From contig CM007991.1 in assembly GCA_002189035.1 (NCBI GenBank), positions 1,798,001 to 1,862,000 of the forward strand: a DNA stretch of 64,000 nucleotides, read 5' to 3'. Position 1 is the first letter of the stretch. Each line of letters opens with the position of its first letter. Position numbers and translations under genes: made by a program. Source of the DNA: Utricularia gibba. Its lineage: Eukaryota; Streptophyta; Magnoliopsida; Lamiales; Lentibulariaceae. Shown here piece after piece: positions 9,734 through 22,353 of this stretch. Under the pieces are notes generated by a model. The model ran no database searches. It worked only from the letters and a program-made list of their open reading frames with translations, and was not told the DNA's origin.

Positions 9734-11079
9734 CTAATAGCGACTAAGAACCACGAAGTCATCGTCACTGAGGACTTGAACATCTTTTTCTCCAATGAAG
9801 TTCTCCCTCCCAAGGTCTTTCACTATGTTCACAAACTCCACTCGCTTTGCCAAAGGCAGAGGGACATATGGTAGACGAAAAACTGGCCTTGCAACTCCGA
9901 GCTGTGCAAGGGCAGTGTTTAAGCCAATGGGGTTTGGCTCAAGAAAGAGCCATTTCATTAGTGGCAAGAGCTTTGAGTTCAAAGATTGATTCTTTCCTGC
10001 AAACATGAGTTCTCTCATCAAGCCAGGAACCAAGTTGCTTGTAACTGAGATTACGCCAGTGGCTCCGTATTCCCATCTTGAGTCATGGCATTCATCGTCA
10101 TTCCCACTCCATGCAATCACCCCATTGTTTACATATTGCTCAATCCTGTGGTTCCCAACACACTCCTTGACACCTGCCAAATAGGGGCTTTTTGCTATGC
10201 CATAAATAACATGCGGCGGAATGTCTTGCCCTGTTCTTGATGGTACATTGTAGATGATTGTAGGCCCCATTTGTAGCACACTATTAAAGTGGGAAACCAT
10301 GCCCTCTACAGAGGTTTTCCCGTAATAAGGGTTGATGTGAAGCGCTGCATGCATACCAACAGCAAAGCCTTGCTCTGTAGCATGAACAGCTTCTCTGGTT
10401 GAGTTGCTACCGGTGTTGCCAATGACTTTGACATGTCCACCAAAGCAGTTTACTGTGTGAGCAATAAGCATAATGTGCTCATCCCAGCTCATCAATTGGC
10501 CTTCTCCTGTGGTACCCCCAACAATGATTCCCTCAACACCATTTTCTATTTGCGTATTCACTAATGTATCATAGGCCTCAAGATCAAATCGCCCATCTGG
10601 AAGATAAGGAGTTTTGATCGCAGTTATCAGTCTTAGAGACTTTATTTCATCAACACTAGTTCTGCAAAAAGAGGAAGCACCTCAAATACATAATACAATT
10701 TTCAATGCGTTACAAAGCAACCAACATGAGCCGAAACAAAGAACGAAAAACCCCTGCTATGAAAGAAAGGCCGATTACCTATTTTTAACTTCATAACTAC
10801 GCATTGGAAGATGAAAGTCCGAGATGACCGCTGCTCTGGGTGAACCCCATTGTATAGCTTCCACTGCATAACGTCACGTGATATCAGTAACCACCCAAGA
10901 ACACCACAATAAGACAATACCAAGAAGCCGCTCTACACATAGCAACACTTCACGCAATCGCAAATCTAACTGAATAAAACAACCGCCAAACACAGATATA
11001 GGGGTTCCAGATCAAGTTTATTCAGAAAACTACCTCGATGATTAGCCTTGAAAGAGCAGCAACCAATGGCTAGCGCCAT
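9734..11079 (-). CDS. DHDPS: 4-hydroxy-tetrahydrodipicolinate synthase, plastid (DHDPS)
   Basis: Three exons, 11079-11034, 10863-10779 and 10661-9734, join in one frame to 352 aa. It catalyses the condensation of aspartate semialdehyde and pyruvate, the first committed and lysine-inhibited step of lysine synthesis in plastids. Exons 1-2 give a short N-terminal region ending in [12 protein letters not shown], the conserved start of mature plant DHDPS. Exon 3 carries the TIM barrel: the GGTTGEG loop (residues 92-98), the catalytic Tyr in YNVPSRTG (about 181) and the Schiff-base Lys209 in GVKECVGN. The predicted transit peptide ([15 protein letters not shown]) is unusually short for a plastid protein. 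TGGGCT and GGCCCA motifs lie upstream near 11229 and 11251. Confidence 0.95.
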
Positions 11080-12431
11080 TCCAAGAAGCACGTATGTGAA
11101 AACAAAAAGAACGAAGGGATTGAGAAATGTTAGAAATCAAACCAGAAACCACAACCAAGGAAAAGTCTGGAAGACGAAGATCTGTGTCTCTTCAATTTGT
11201 GACACAGCCCTAGACACAGTCGCTGATTTGGGCTCAACCAGACTAGGCTCGGCCCAACGTATATGTGGACGGATGTTTTTTTCCCATAATTAGAGGCAAT
11301 TTCTATTTACCCCTGCTCTTTTAAAAATGAATTCATTAAATTTTAATTATACTTATTATAAAAAATAAATATTTGAATTTTAATCCAAAAAACTATGGAT
11401 TTTATTTGAACCCATATAATAATAAGAATATGTTTGATAATTGAATATATAAAATTCATATTCAAATTTGCACATATACCATTATTTAATTAATTAATAT
11501 ATGTATATCATTTTTGTATTACTATACTAATCACATACTCATTTTTTAAATATATAAATAATATATAAAAATGGATAGAAGAATAATTATATCTTACTCA
11601 CATACTCAAAATTTTACTTTCGGATATCAAACATCATACTTAGTTATATTATATTTAAACATACTAGTATCATGTTATTATCCCTAATACATCATTCTAA
11701 AACAATCGTTGGCATACAACAATTGTGATGCCCTAAAACACTGAGCAACAGGTAAGAGAGAAGGTGGCAGCCCGGAGACAAACTTGCGGTCGCCGTCCAT
11801 GCCGTGTGGAAAGAAGGACCGTCGACCATGAAGCCCAAGTCCAAACACCATGCTTTTCCGATTTTCCGACGCCGCCCGATAAAGAAGAAAAGGTCAGCCA
11901 GCGACCCTCCAGAAACGTCGTCGTGTAGACGTGACTCCGACTCCAAGTATCAGTCCTCGCCCACACCATTCAACGGTTGGTGCATCGGCGTACCCAAACT
12001 CGGACAACACATCCTCGTATTTCAAAACATCCCAAGACTTGTAAATACACAACACATTTTACAATAACAAGCATGATGCTGTGTCCCAAAATGGATACCT
12101 TAATATGTTTCTACGACGTCACATTAATTAGTAAGAAAATTCAAAAAAATACGTTGCGTTGTTTGATGGCGTGTGAGGTGTGAACGGAACCTGAACCCGC
12201 AACCGCGTTCTCATGGGCATGGATGACGGACTTTCTCTATTTCACATTTTTTTAATTATTATTTTAAATGATTTTATTAATTAAGGAATCAAAATTAGGA
12301 AGAGAAGTTGCGACGAGTTGAAGGTTTCTTTTTCATTTATTCTTTCTTTGCTTTATATATTCCATTGTTGTGCTACCTCTTTTTCACCTCGGCAACACCA
12401 ACCACGTGAACGCCGTCGGCTTCTCCTCAAG
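11080..12431. other. Intergenic DNA between DHDPS and a cytochrome b561-DOMON gene
   Basis: The DHDPS promoter with GGCCCA at 11251 is followed by an AT-rich block at 11300-11690. Open frames at 11692-12067 on both strands have no family features. A 5' UTR for the downstream gene probably starts near 12300. Confidence 0.6.
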
Positions 12432-13882
12432 ATGGCTACGGCGATTTCCCCTCTCACCTTGGCCATCTTCTCCCTTCTTGCAACCGTCTCCGTTGCCCAG
12501 CTCTCCTGTACCTCCCAGACCTTCGTCGGGAACTCCTTCGCTCTCTGCAGCGATCTGCCTTCCCTCAACTCCTTCCTTTTCTGGAACTACGATTCTGCCC
12601 GATCCACGCTTTCCGTCGCCTTTGTAGCGCCGCCGCCTCGCCCAGAGGGATGGATTTCTTGGGCCATTAACCCGACGGGAGGCGGAATGGTTGGGGCGCA
12701 CGCCCTTGTTGCGTTTAGGAATAGCAGTGGAGGAATGGCGGTGAGGTCGTATGATATCGTTGGGTATTCGTTGGGCACGGGACCCAGTACTTGGTTTCAA
12801 GTGAGGAGTGCGACGGCGGAGTTTTCAGGCGGGGTTATGAGGCTTTTCGCCACCTTGGTCCTGCCGGCGAATGCTAATACCACGATGAATCATATTTGGC
12901 AAGTGGGTTCCTCTGTTTCTGGTGGGGTTCCCAGCCTACATGCCACTCAGCCGGCTAATTTGAACGCGAGGGGCAGACTTGATCTATTGAGAGGACAGAC
13001 CACAACCGCCGTCTCCGGCGGCAACTCTAGACTCACAAACAGAAACGTAAGTTCCCCTCAATTTGTCCAATTTTCAATCTACTCATGATGCTTTTACGAA
13101 TTCGAATTTGGGCAAATCTATTGTAGCAGTTGGCTTGTTTTTTGGTTCACACCTCGGTTTTCGTCTTTGTTTTCTGGATTTTAGAAGCTAACACCAATTT
13201 CTGCTGTAACCATCTCTCAGATCCACGGAATTCTGAATGTAGTGAGCTGGGGCCTATTGTTTCCTATTGGCATCTTATTTGCAAGATACTTGAGAGTGTT
13301 TCCATCTGCGGATCCCACATGGTTTTACCTCCACGTATCCTGCCAAATTTCTGCCTACGCCATTGGAGTTGCAGGTTGGGCAACCGGGATGAGACTCGGG
13401 AGTGAGTCCTCAGGCATCACCTATTCCGTTCATCGCAATATCGGCATTACCCTATTCACCCTCGCAACCCTCCAGGTAAACCAATAGCCATTGCTTTCAC
13501 TGTGCAGCATATGAACAACAAGTCTCGTTCCATATGCTGATGAGATTGCTCTGTGTCTTCTGCTCTGCCAATTCCTCAGGTCTTTGCGTTGTTTTTGAGG
13601 CCAAAGAAGGATCACAAGCATCGTTTCTATTGGAACATCTACCACCACGGAGTGGGATACTCGATCGCCATCCTCGGCATCTACAACGTGTTCAGAGGGT
13701 TGGCCATCTTGCAGCCCGCGGCCAGTTTGAGAAATGCGTACATTGCAGTGATCTCAGTCATCGGAGGGATGGCCCTGCTGCTGGAAGTGGCGACTTGGAT
13801 CGTAGTGCTGCGGAGGAAGAAGTCTGCGTCTTCTACCAAGCCATACAATGGCCACACCAACCAGCAACATCTAGCAGCATGA
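12432..13882 (+). CDS. Cytochrome b561 and DOMON domain-containing protein
   Basis: Exons 12432-13046, 13221-13475 and 13580-13882 all join in phase 0 to give 390 aa, the usual family length. A signal peptide (about residues 1-23, hydrophobic [16 protein letters not shown]) is followed by a DOMON domain (about 45-175, with [20 protein letters not shown] and the HIWQVG strand). Five to six membrane helices of the b561 core follow. The four expected haem-ligand histidines are visible: His207 (IHGILN), His243 (YLHVSCQ), His276 (VHRNIG) and His312 (YHHGVG). It is a transmembrane electron carrier, probably in the plasma membrane, passing electrons from cytosolic ascorbate to apoplastic acceptors. 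The ATG at 12432 was chosen over upstream non-ATG extension because it starts the signal peptide. Two AIR12-like genes, which have only the DOMON part, lie just downstream on the opposite strand. Confidence 0.95.
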
Positions 13883-15330
13883 TCACCTAGTTTCATATTT
13901 GTCTGGTGGACGGGTTTCTTTGATGTTATGTACCTACCTACATGGTTTTCTGCACTAGAGATTTGTTCTTTTAGACACACATTACTGCGGATTTCACCTT
14001 TTTCCACTGTTTTACATCAGTTCCAAAACTTCTCCACTTCTCTACACACCCTTACGTGCTGGATATCCCTGCGTAATCAACACAGCACACACACAGCGAT
14101 CCAACAACCCAAGGCGCCAAGAGTGGAGGCTCGTTGGAAAAGAGCTGCGCTTTCTTCCGTCTTCTGGTTAAGTGACTTGCCCGGAGAGTAGTTGGTGACT
14201 GACTGGGCATCTCAAGGGTTGAAAAGTAGAGATGTTTTGTCCTGTCCACACAAATCATGCTTTTCACACTGATCAAGAATGATTGATTAGTTTTGTGATC
14301 ATCTTCCCGGAAGAGTCATCGAAACCAGAACAACATCAAAGGTGTCCTTCTAGATGAGTGTGTGGCAACCGATCGACCGGAGAAATTCTGAATTGATTGA
14401 GAATTTCTAATTAATTTTCACCCAAAATTTCATTGTTGAGTGACCCATTCTTGCACACCATCTTCCGCAACCACAAAAATAAATAAATAAATATTATTGA
14501 GATCTATCACATAATTTGCACAAGTACTGTTCTATAATGTGGTCGACATAGAATTACTAGAAAAAAAAATTATAAAAAAGGGACAGAAATTGCTACAAAA
14601 TCATTTCTATGAAATTAGTGGCGGAAACAATTTCTAGAAAAGTCAATGCCTATGAAAGAAACAGAACAGCGAAATTGTCTCCTTTTGCTTGCTTTGTCCA
14701 CACCTCGAAAAAGGAGTAACAACGAGGCTCGTAGTCAAAGTTGTCCGCGTGTAGTCCACGTTCTAGCAGCCACGTTGGTCCTTTCTCCACCGCTTCCTGT
14801 TGCAAACTGTGGCGGCGCCGTCGCCCCGTCCGGCCGCGTCACAACTTGGACTTTTCATTCCACATTTTTTTTAAAATATAAATAAGATATACGACCCGGT
14901 GGCCTCCTCGCTCCGACCCGATATGATATATTGGAAGGTTCCGGAGCTTTGGGAGGGTGGGGCTATTTTCGTAAATTCAAATTCATTTATATTCTCGTTT
15001 CTGATTTAGCGAATATTTTAGATTTAAGTTTTTTTAATCAGATTTGAAGTATCGGAATCCAATAAATGACGAGCTATGCGGCCTTTAGTCGTCGAGCATT
15101 CAATGGGAGTTGAGGGGCACTTAATGTCATTAAATTGCATGGCTAATTACTTAATTATCATTAATGACATCAATAATGGGCGTTTAGAAACATAGGTTTA
15201 TTAAGAGATTAGTATTTCGAAATATGGCATTCAAATACCTTAAATTATTCTCTGCATAAAAATGCCAAAATGTCTTCCGCCTGAGCGGTTGAAGCAAGGG
15301 AAGGGAAAGTATAACAACGGCTAAAATCAA
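13883..15330. other. Intergenic DNA between convergent DOMON genes
   Basis: Holds the 3' UTR of the b561-DOMON gene to about 14000 and then low-complexity AT-rich DNA. The frames at 13928-14276 and 14646-14885 have no protein signature. Confidence 0.6.
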
Positions 15331-16193
15331 TTAAAAGCCAAATAAAACGAGAAGGAACGGCACCAGGACAAGCATCCCATGCGCCGCGGCTGTAGCCCCG
15401 ACGGTGGTGGCGGTGGGGTGGCGACGGCGGTGGCTGGGCCGGCGGTGTCGGCGAGTGTGCTGGAGAAGGCGAAGGTGTGTGCGCCGGAGTAGGTGAAGGT
15501 GAGGGTTCTGGAGTTGGCGACGGTGAGGGCGCTGGCGAATGCCCCGGAGTAGGCGCCGGAGACGGAGACGGGGACGGGGACGGGGAAGGAGAAGGTGTAG
15601 GTGCAGGTGAAAGATTAAGCGTGCCGAAAGAATTCAAATTGGCGAAGCTAGTAGTATCATGCTTTTGGGGCACATCATTGAGGACGATATCCCCACCTGC
15701 CACGAGTGATTCACCGTCGATACCGCGGCCGGCAGCTCCAGCATGGCGTAAAGCGTCATCTGTTTTGCAGAATAAGATGCCGAGAGGCCGGTAACGGTGT
15801 AGGATATGTTGGTGGTCTGGCGCAATGGACTAATCGACACGAGATTATATGTATTCACGGAGTAATCTCCGTTGGAATGTTGGAACGCCACAAGGGCCTG
15901 CGTCCCAATCATGCCTGAGCCGGTAGGGTTAAGGCCCCACCCAATCCACCCATCATAATCAACCGGCGACGCCGTGAAGGCCACTGACAACGTCGGTTTA
16001 CCCCCGGCGGCGCGGTGTAGTTCCAGAAAAGAAACGCCCCCAGGTAAGTAAGGTTCAGGCAGTGCTCGAAATGGGGGAAGTCAGGGGACGGACAGGACGG
16101 AGTCCACCCCAACACCGAAGCCGGTGATGTTATCATAACGGCGGCGGCAGAGATGAGAAGAACGAATGCCGTGAATCCACCGCAAGCCGCCAT
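15331..16193 (-). CDS. AIR12-like DOMON protein 1 (GPI-anchored), frame broken four times
   Basis: ATG at 16193-16191. The order is a signal peptide, [20 protein letters not shown], a DOMON domain with [20 protein letters not shown] and VNHSWQVG, a long Pro-rich (SP/AP/TP)n arabinogalactan-like linker, and a C-terminal hydrophobic GPI signal ([14 protein letters not shown], stop at 15333-15331). AIR12 proteins are extracellular, GPI-anchored b-type haproteins linked to apoplastic redox. As written, the frame shifts at the C runs 16001-16005 and 15691-15694 and again in the linker (G run 15415-15418 and C run 15396-15399). One extra base at each of the four runs gives a continuous 288-aa frame. 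All four point the same way, so I read the gene as intact with undercalled homopolymers, but a decaying gene cannot be excluded. The closest paralogue is the gene at 16879-17570. Confidence 0.82.
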
Positions 16194-16878
16194 GGATAGG
16201 GAGAGTGAGTGACAGTATGTGCAAGAGATACAAGAAAACGACGAATCGCAGAGTTGTTTATATAGACCGTTGGAGAAGCTCGATAAGACTCGTGCTTTAG
16301 AAATCGACTTATATCCTATGTTGGCTTGCTATATTTATGTATATTTACAACCCTGGAAAAAAAAACTTTTACCCCATGAAAATGGCTTAAATTACCGAAC
16401 TGCCATTGACATTAAATGGCATGGCGAAAGTGGGAGCATGCAATTATGAGAGGAAGGCCTACTGGTGCATGAGGGTAATTATGGGAAATAATTGTGGTCG
16501 TGGCATCAAGGGCCAAGGCGTCTCACGGGCACCTTCTCAAAGCATACGAATTTGGGACACTATACAGTAGGCAAACCGGAGCTATAAGATTAGAAGCCAA
16601 TTATAATCATAAGGTTGGGGATTATTGGGAATTAATTTTTAATTTTTTTGATTTTTTTTCTTTTTTTTGCGGTCAACCACTAAATCCATGGGAGAAATCA
16701 GGCCTTATTTTAAAATGTTTTAACACTACAATCCCAAAAATAGTCACTAGGCAGTGGGTTCAGCATGACGTCATCAATGCCGTCATGAGGAACCAATTGA
16801 TGGTACTATAAACATGGCCATTTTGAATTATGCTGCTTATTCGATGTGTCTTTCTTCCTTCGCCTCTGTTTCTTTTTT
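16194..16878. other. Intergenic DNA between the two AIR12-like genes
   Basis: Promoter of AIR12-like gene 1 and 3' flank of gene 2. The frames at 16219-16449 and 16494-16811 (+) show no domain features. Confidence 0.55.
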
Positions 16879-17570
16879 TTATCCTCTAAGGATTTGCTGG
16901 GAGGGCGCGAATGATGGCGCCGGTGCAGGTGTCGGTGTCGGTGCCGGTGCCGGTGCCGGTGACGGTGATGGTGCCGGAGACGGGAAACAGGTGTAACAAT
17001 CAGCGTGCCGTAGGAGTTCAGGTTCTCGGCGCTAAATCCATGCTTCAGCGGTACATCATGGTCAACTCTAGGGCCCACCTGCCACGTGTGATTCACCGCC
17101 CATATGGGCCCCGGAAGCTCCAGCGTGGCGAAAATCGTCATCCTTTTTTCACGGTATTCTGCTCCCAGGCTGGTGACGTTGTAAGATATAGCCGTGGGGT
17201 GTAGGAATGGCCCATCCGACTCCAGATCGTAGGTGTTCACGGCGTACTCTCCGGTGGAATGCTTGAACGCCAAGAGGGCCTGGGTCCCAGTCATGCCTGA
17301 GCCGGTGGGGTTCAGGCCCCACCCAGCCCACCCATGACACTCGACCGGCGACGCCGAGAACGCCACGGACAACGATGGGCTGCCCGCCTTCGGCACGGTG
17401 TATGTCCAGAAAATAAAAGCGCCCAGAGTTGGAAGCTCCTCGCAGTAATCGTATTGGGAGGCGTCGAAACCAGGGTCAACACATGATGGCCTGCATGCCG
17501 ATGCCGGAGCTATCAAAACTACGGCGGAGAAGAGAATGATGAAAACCCCAATTCCACCGGAGACCGCCAT
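16879..17570 (-). CDS. AIR12-like DOMON protein 2, C-terminal frameshift
   Basis: The ATG at 17570-17568 was preferred to the longer frame starting at 17687 because it begins a signal peptide (MAVSGGIGVFIILFSAVVLI). The DOMON core matches its neighbour almost motif for motif: [44 protein letters not shown], and LNSYGTLIVTP at its end. As written, the linker reads HRHRHRHR and runs on to 16806. One extra base in the run at 16982-16984 turns this into a PAPSPSPAPAPAP linker ending at 16881-16879 and gives 230 aa. That is the composition seen in AIR12-like gene 1. I see no GPI signal after the linker, unlike gene 1, so it may be secreted and soluble, or the end may have further errors. It likely acts as an apoplastic haem protein. 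Confidence 0.82.
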
Positions 17571-18025
17571 CGACCCGGAGAGTAGTGGAGTGTGTCGTGA
17601 AGTCACTAACGGCCGGCCGGCTGTGGAGTTGTTTATATAGACCGTTGGAGAAGGTATTTCGTGAAGCGTGTCAAATTCGAGTGCCAAGTGATTAATTATT
17701 CATTTATTTTTTTTTTAGAAAAGTCACCATCTGTGAACGGAAAATAAGAGAAAAAGAAACACAGAATGCTTGTAGCAACGTTTATTAAATGCTAATTTTC
17801 AAGTTAGGGCACTAATGTTATTATTGCATAATCAAATCAAAAGTGGGCCTGGGCTCGTTGTAATGTCTCAAGGCTTTCAGTGAACGAGACTACAAAATTG
17901 GGGTTATGATGAAAATCGGCCCATTAATGTTTTAAGGGTTCGTTTCGTGAGAAAATTTTCAAATTAGGAGCAAGCTCCGTCGCGCGAACGTTTTTGTCGA
18001 AGTTTTTGGCAGGGTTTATCAAACG
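17571..18025. promoter_or_regulatory. Divergent promoter region of AIR12-like 2 and BUB3.3
   Basis: Only 455 bases separate the two ATGs on opposite strands. TGGGCCTGGGCTC near 17846 and GGCCCA near 17919 are of the kind found in cell-division and ribosomal gene promoters. Confidence 0.5.
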
Positions 18026-20738
18026 ATGCAGGATTCTTGTCTGAATTTCGGAAACCCGATTACCGACGCAATTTCCAGGATTCGATTTGCTCCAGCCTCG
18101 AATAATTTGCTGATTTCTTCGTGGGACTCGGTCAGTCTGGGAATGGGGAATCTGCTGTATTTCTTTCCTGGTTGTATATGAACTGATGTTGAATGTTTCG
18201 TGGACTTTAGTAGATTCTTAGACTGTATGATGTGGATAAGCGTGAAATTATATTGGAAGCGTCTAGTGAGGGAGCTGCGCTTGTGGATTGTTGTTTCGAG
18301 AGTGACTATGTAGCTTTCAGTGCTGATTCTGACGGCTGCATTTCTAGGTACGCATCTTCAGTTGGTAAACTGATTCCGGGTTGCTTTTGAAGGGGTAGTA
18401 AATGAATGTGTCAATGCCAAGGGTTGTGCGAATGCTGCAAAACTAGATTCTTTTAATAGCAAAAAATGGATCTTTTCATTTTTTTCGATATAATTGGCCA
18501 TTAAAATATAGAGATGGATGGATACGGAACTCGGTACATCTCCTCATCAGTTTATTCGACAGAGGGCATGAATCAGTGAAGCATCTCATGGGGTTGATTT
18601 ACCATACTCGCTACCTCACAACTTTCGCTTTTTAGCTGCTCGTTCCTCTCTGTTGTTTTCTTACCGAAAAGACTGATAGTTTCATTTACTCCATTTTGAA
18701 TGTGAATGAACATGTAGGTATGACCTCCTCACCGGAGAGAAAAATGCAATAGGAAATCACGATGATATGGCAACCTGTGCTGAATATTCTGAGGAAACAT
18801 GTAAACTCTTATTTCTCTGAAATTGCAAGGATAGCTTAATGTTGTTTTTTCTGAGCCTTTTCTCAGTTATTTGAATGAGAATGATAATGAATTCGTCATT
18901 GTGTGAGTTTCTTCAAGCCTTGCTGAAATATTAGGATATTCTTTTGTATGTAGCCCAACTAGTTAGTTCTGGATGGGATAGGAAGTTGAAGCTTTGGGAT
19001 CCGCGTACTGGTAGATTTGGGTCATTGATTAACATGGAGGAGGTTGTTGAATCTATCGCAATGTCTGGATTCAACTTGATTGTTGCACTAAAATCATCAG
19101 TGCATTCCTATGACTTGCGGTTCTTAGATGGATCCCTTAAACCAGAAGAGCCTAAAGTTGGCATGTATGTGAAGTGTGTTCGTTCACGGTCAAACTTAGA
19201 AGGTGATTTTCTTAATGCTTATTGATTCCTTACAATTATGTATGCATTATACTGCTTGTTATATTCGTGCAAGTTTAGTTTTCTCAGAAATGACGTTTAG
19301 ATGATTTAAATGACTGACTTAGTGCAATATAGCTTTACATGTTCACAGAGGTTAGGTATCTTCCTATGAAAGGATCAGCTGATCCATGAATGATCTAATG
19401 TTGACTTTCTGCTCATTAGGCTTTGTGGTTGGATCTGTTGACGGACGGGTTGCTTTACACTACCTTGATAGTTCTAACCTGAAGAATGAAGGGTCAGTAT
19501 AGGTTTGTGCTCTGCTGCATTCTGTGTTTCTTGGTCCCATCCTTTTCCTGATATGGTGGCGTTGTACTATAATTTTTATATCATTGTTTTTTGGATGTCC
19601 GGCCATACCATCTATTAAAAGTGCATGCTCTTGCGTCCTTGGGCATCTAGTCACTTGTGAAACGCGTGTATTCAATTTTTCAGGTTACTGAGCTTGCATT
19701 ATCTTCAGATGCTTGTGTGGTGGATTCTATAACTTCTGTTTGCTGTCTTCTAAGCACTGCATTATTCAAAATGAAGCTCGTGCATATCAATCTGCTTTCA
19801 TGTTTTCTGTTTACATTTTGCCAATCATCCTTTTTCAAAATTTACAAATCCCCCCAGATGTCTATCCTAAGACAGCATTATAATATGACTTTTGAACTTT
19901 TCAGATATGCCTTCAGATGCCATCCGAGGGAAAAGAATGGAAAACGTCACCTTGCTGCAGTAAATGATATTGTATTTGATCCATCGTAAGTTGTATACCC
20001 TCTGTTATTTATTCACTTTTATTTTCCTCATTGACTGATGAACTCGAGGAATGGTGTGTCCCATACATATGACGACCTCTCAGCATTCATGGAGTCTTTG
20101 TGACGGGTGACAATGATGGCCATGTTATAGTATGGGATACCCTAAGCAGGAAACGACTGGATGAGGTGCGGATCATAAATAACCCTGGCTTAGCTTCAGA
20201 AGAGTTCTTGCATTTCCAATTTAAAGGACTTGGGCTCATGAATCATGAGTATTAGCTCCTTGACCACATTTCGTTTGCCTTGTTTGAAATTTGAAGGACA
20301 TATGTCTCATTTTCTGCAGCATGTTACTGTTATTATTTCTTTTTTCAGTTGCCCAAATATCCCAGTAGTGTGGCATCCTTGGCATACAACCGCAGCGGGA
20401 AGCTCCTAGCTGTTGCGTCAAGTCCTACATACAAGGATGCTGATGAAAGGTACGCATCTGGATCGCCACACACCGGTTGAAAATGCTTTATCTTTTAAAA
20501 AGATGGTAATAGCACTAACAAAAAACAATAATTCAGATCGTTATTTGGAGTGGCGTTTTATCCAAAAACGGTTGAACCATGTGTTCCTGACCTTGTTTAA
20601 TGGCGTTGGATGCATTTGTTTTCAAACAGAGAGGGGCTGCCTCAGATATTCTTGCATCGCATGGATTGTCTACCCAGGAGCACAGTTTGGGATAGCGGTG
20701 GATCCGAGAGACTAATGCAGCAGCAGCAATCTGGTTGA
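18026..20738 (+). CDS. BUB3.3: Mitotic checkpoint protein BUB3.3-like (WD40)
   Basis: Nine exons join in one frame to 338 aa: 18026-18130, 18214-18347, 18718-18800, 18954-19202, 19420-19492, 19905-19985, 20084-20165, 20349-20449 and 20630-20738. WD repeats are clear: RLYDVD, YDLLTGE, SSGWDRKLKLWDPRTG, DGRVALHYLD, HLAAVNDIVFDP and VTGDNDGHVIVWDTLSRKRL. The C-terminal REGLPQIFLH segment matches the end of BUB3.3 proteins. BUB3 proteins bind Bub1-type kinases at kinetochores and act in the spindle checkpoint; the plant BUB3.3 branch has diverged. Exon 2 uses the second of two adjacent TAG acceptors, because the first would put a stop in frame. The C-terminus with a QQQQ run differs from what I would expect and is less certain. 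Confidence 0.88.
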
Positions 20739-22353
20739 AGTCCGTGATGGGATGGGCTGGTAACATCACGAATAGTCGGCCTTCTGCATTTGGCTTCTTT
20801 TTTCATCACTTTCTCCTTCCATGATGCTATTTGTGAACCATGTAACACAATGACATTCATGTGCTCTGCCCCTCCAGCGGTTGCAGAACGATGAAGATAC
20901 TCCTGTATTCATTAAGAAAGTAGAAAGCAGAGTTGAAGCTTCATTGTTCCGGGCAACGCCCAAGCTAAGGAAAGCAAAGATCTCTAAGAATGCAAGGTGA
21001 AGATGTTCTCTAAACACTGCCTCTGGGAATGTGTCGCCACGTATTGGATCCCAATTCACCGCCTCCAGAACCACGGCCTCTTGATTCCCCAATATCCGTT
21101 TAGGTTACTCGTCGAAGAAAACTCTCCGGTACGCATCGAAGGCGCTGGAACCTGGTACCTTATTCTTCTTTCTCTCGAAAGAGGATCGCTGCATCTCTTC
21201 TATATCAAGCAGTTTCTCGCCGCCGGTTGGTATCAGCAACTCCACTCCCTCCGCCTCGGCTGAGCGCGCATATCACTTTCAGATTCTCCATTTCTACCAG
21301 GAGGTGCTCGTGATGCTTTCCGCTTTCGCGGTGGATGGCCGCGGCTACCGGTGTCCAGATGCCGCAGATGCCAGACTTCGTCGACGACGATCAGGTAGTC
21401 CGCCCGAGTTATTTGATCTTAGCATACGGGGCCTGTGGTTGATTTTGTGGATCCCTAACGTATTGGGCCCAAGACAAAGTAACATGGGCCAACACTGAAG
21501 CTCAAATATCAACCTGGCCCGTGTTTTCTTGTGCATGAATTGAATATCGTACGATTTCCAGACACAACATGAGAATCAAACTAAGGTCACGGCTTTGATG
21601 ACTGATAGACTCGAACAAATTTGACCGGAAGCTCAGGCTTGCTGTTTCTCATATTCTGCCCAAAATATGATTATTAATATTAAAATAAATAATATCACAT
21701 CAAAAAATAAAAATAAAATAATTAAATATAAAATATTATAAATAAATAATAATGAATTCATTTTAATATTTAATAATAGATTTATATTTATTATGTATTT
21801 AAATTTTATATATACTTATTTTATCAATCAAATTCTTAATTTCAACAATTATTTAACCGCATGGGTAGGATATGACAAACGAGCTATCACACCATCTTTT
21901 TCATTAACTTCTAATATGTCCCCTACAATCCAGCTTCTTCTAAGCATAAGCCGCTCCCTAAACTAAATAGCTCCAGCATACTCTATCGTATTTCATACAC
22001 GGTAGGGAGAGGACTTCGACGTTGAATTTCTAGTCGCACTGTCATCACTCGGCAATAAGCAGCAAGTAATGTGAGTGGAGAGGGATGAACAAAGCTATGG
22101 GAAAACAATGTGCGCTTGCTTACTGGAAAACTTGGCACAGAAGAACAAGAAACAAAGGTGAATGGAGATCTTATGAGGATGGACAAAAGTGCCAACCGAG
22201 AGGATGCAACCAAACTTGAAGGCATGTGCAAGTATTCAACAAAACCAGCAAGGGCTCTCTGACATAAACTTCTCAAGATAAACCTATTTACAGGGATCGA
22301 CCATTAATGCACAAAGTAAGGTGAAAGAGATGGAACCTGGAGGTGACGGATGA
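20739..22353. other. Intergenic DNA with unassigned coding-like pieces
   Basis: After BUB3.3 there are three short coding-like stretches that I cannot place. 20878-21000 (+) is an open stretch behind a good CTCCAG acceptor and ends in TGA. 21105-21271 (-) is a polar open frame. 21335-21394 (+) is an ATG frame of 20 codons with a CAG/GTAGTC donor. None has a recognised family. From 21660 to 21860 the DNA is AT-rich. The frame 21983-22276 (-) is probably 3' UTR of PUB9. Confidence 0.4.

Noticed and set aside
12353..12800. Minus-strand open frames opposite the b561-DOMON first exon
   Set aside because: They are antisense shadows of a GC-rich exon with a clear signal peptide and DOMON domain on the plus strand.
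16911..16980. GGTGCC/GGTGTC hexamer-like run as a stand-alone satellite
   Set aside because: It is the coding repeat of the AIR12-like Pro-rich linker.
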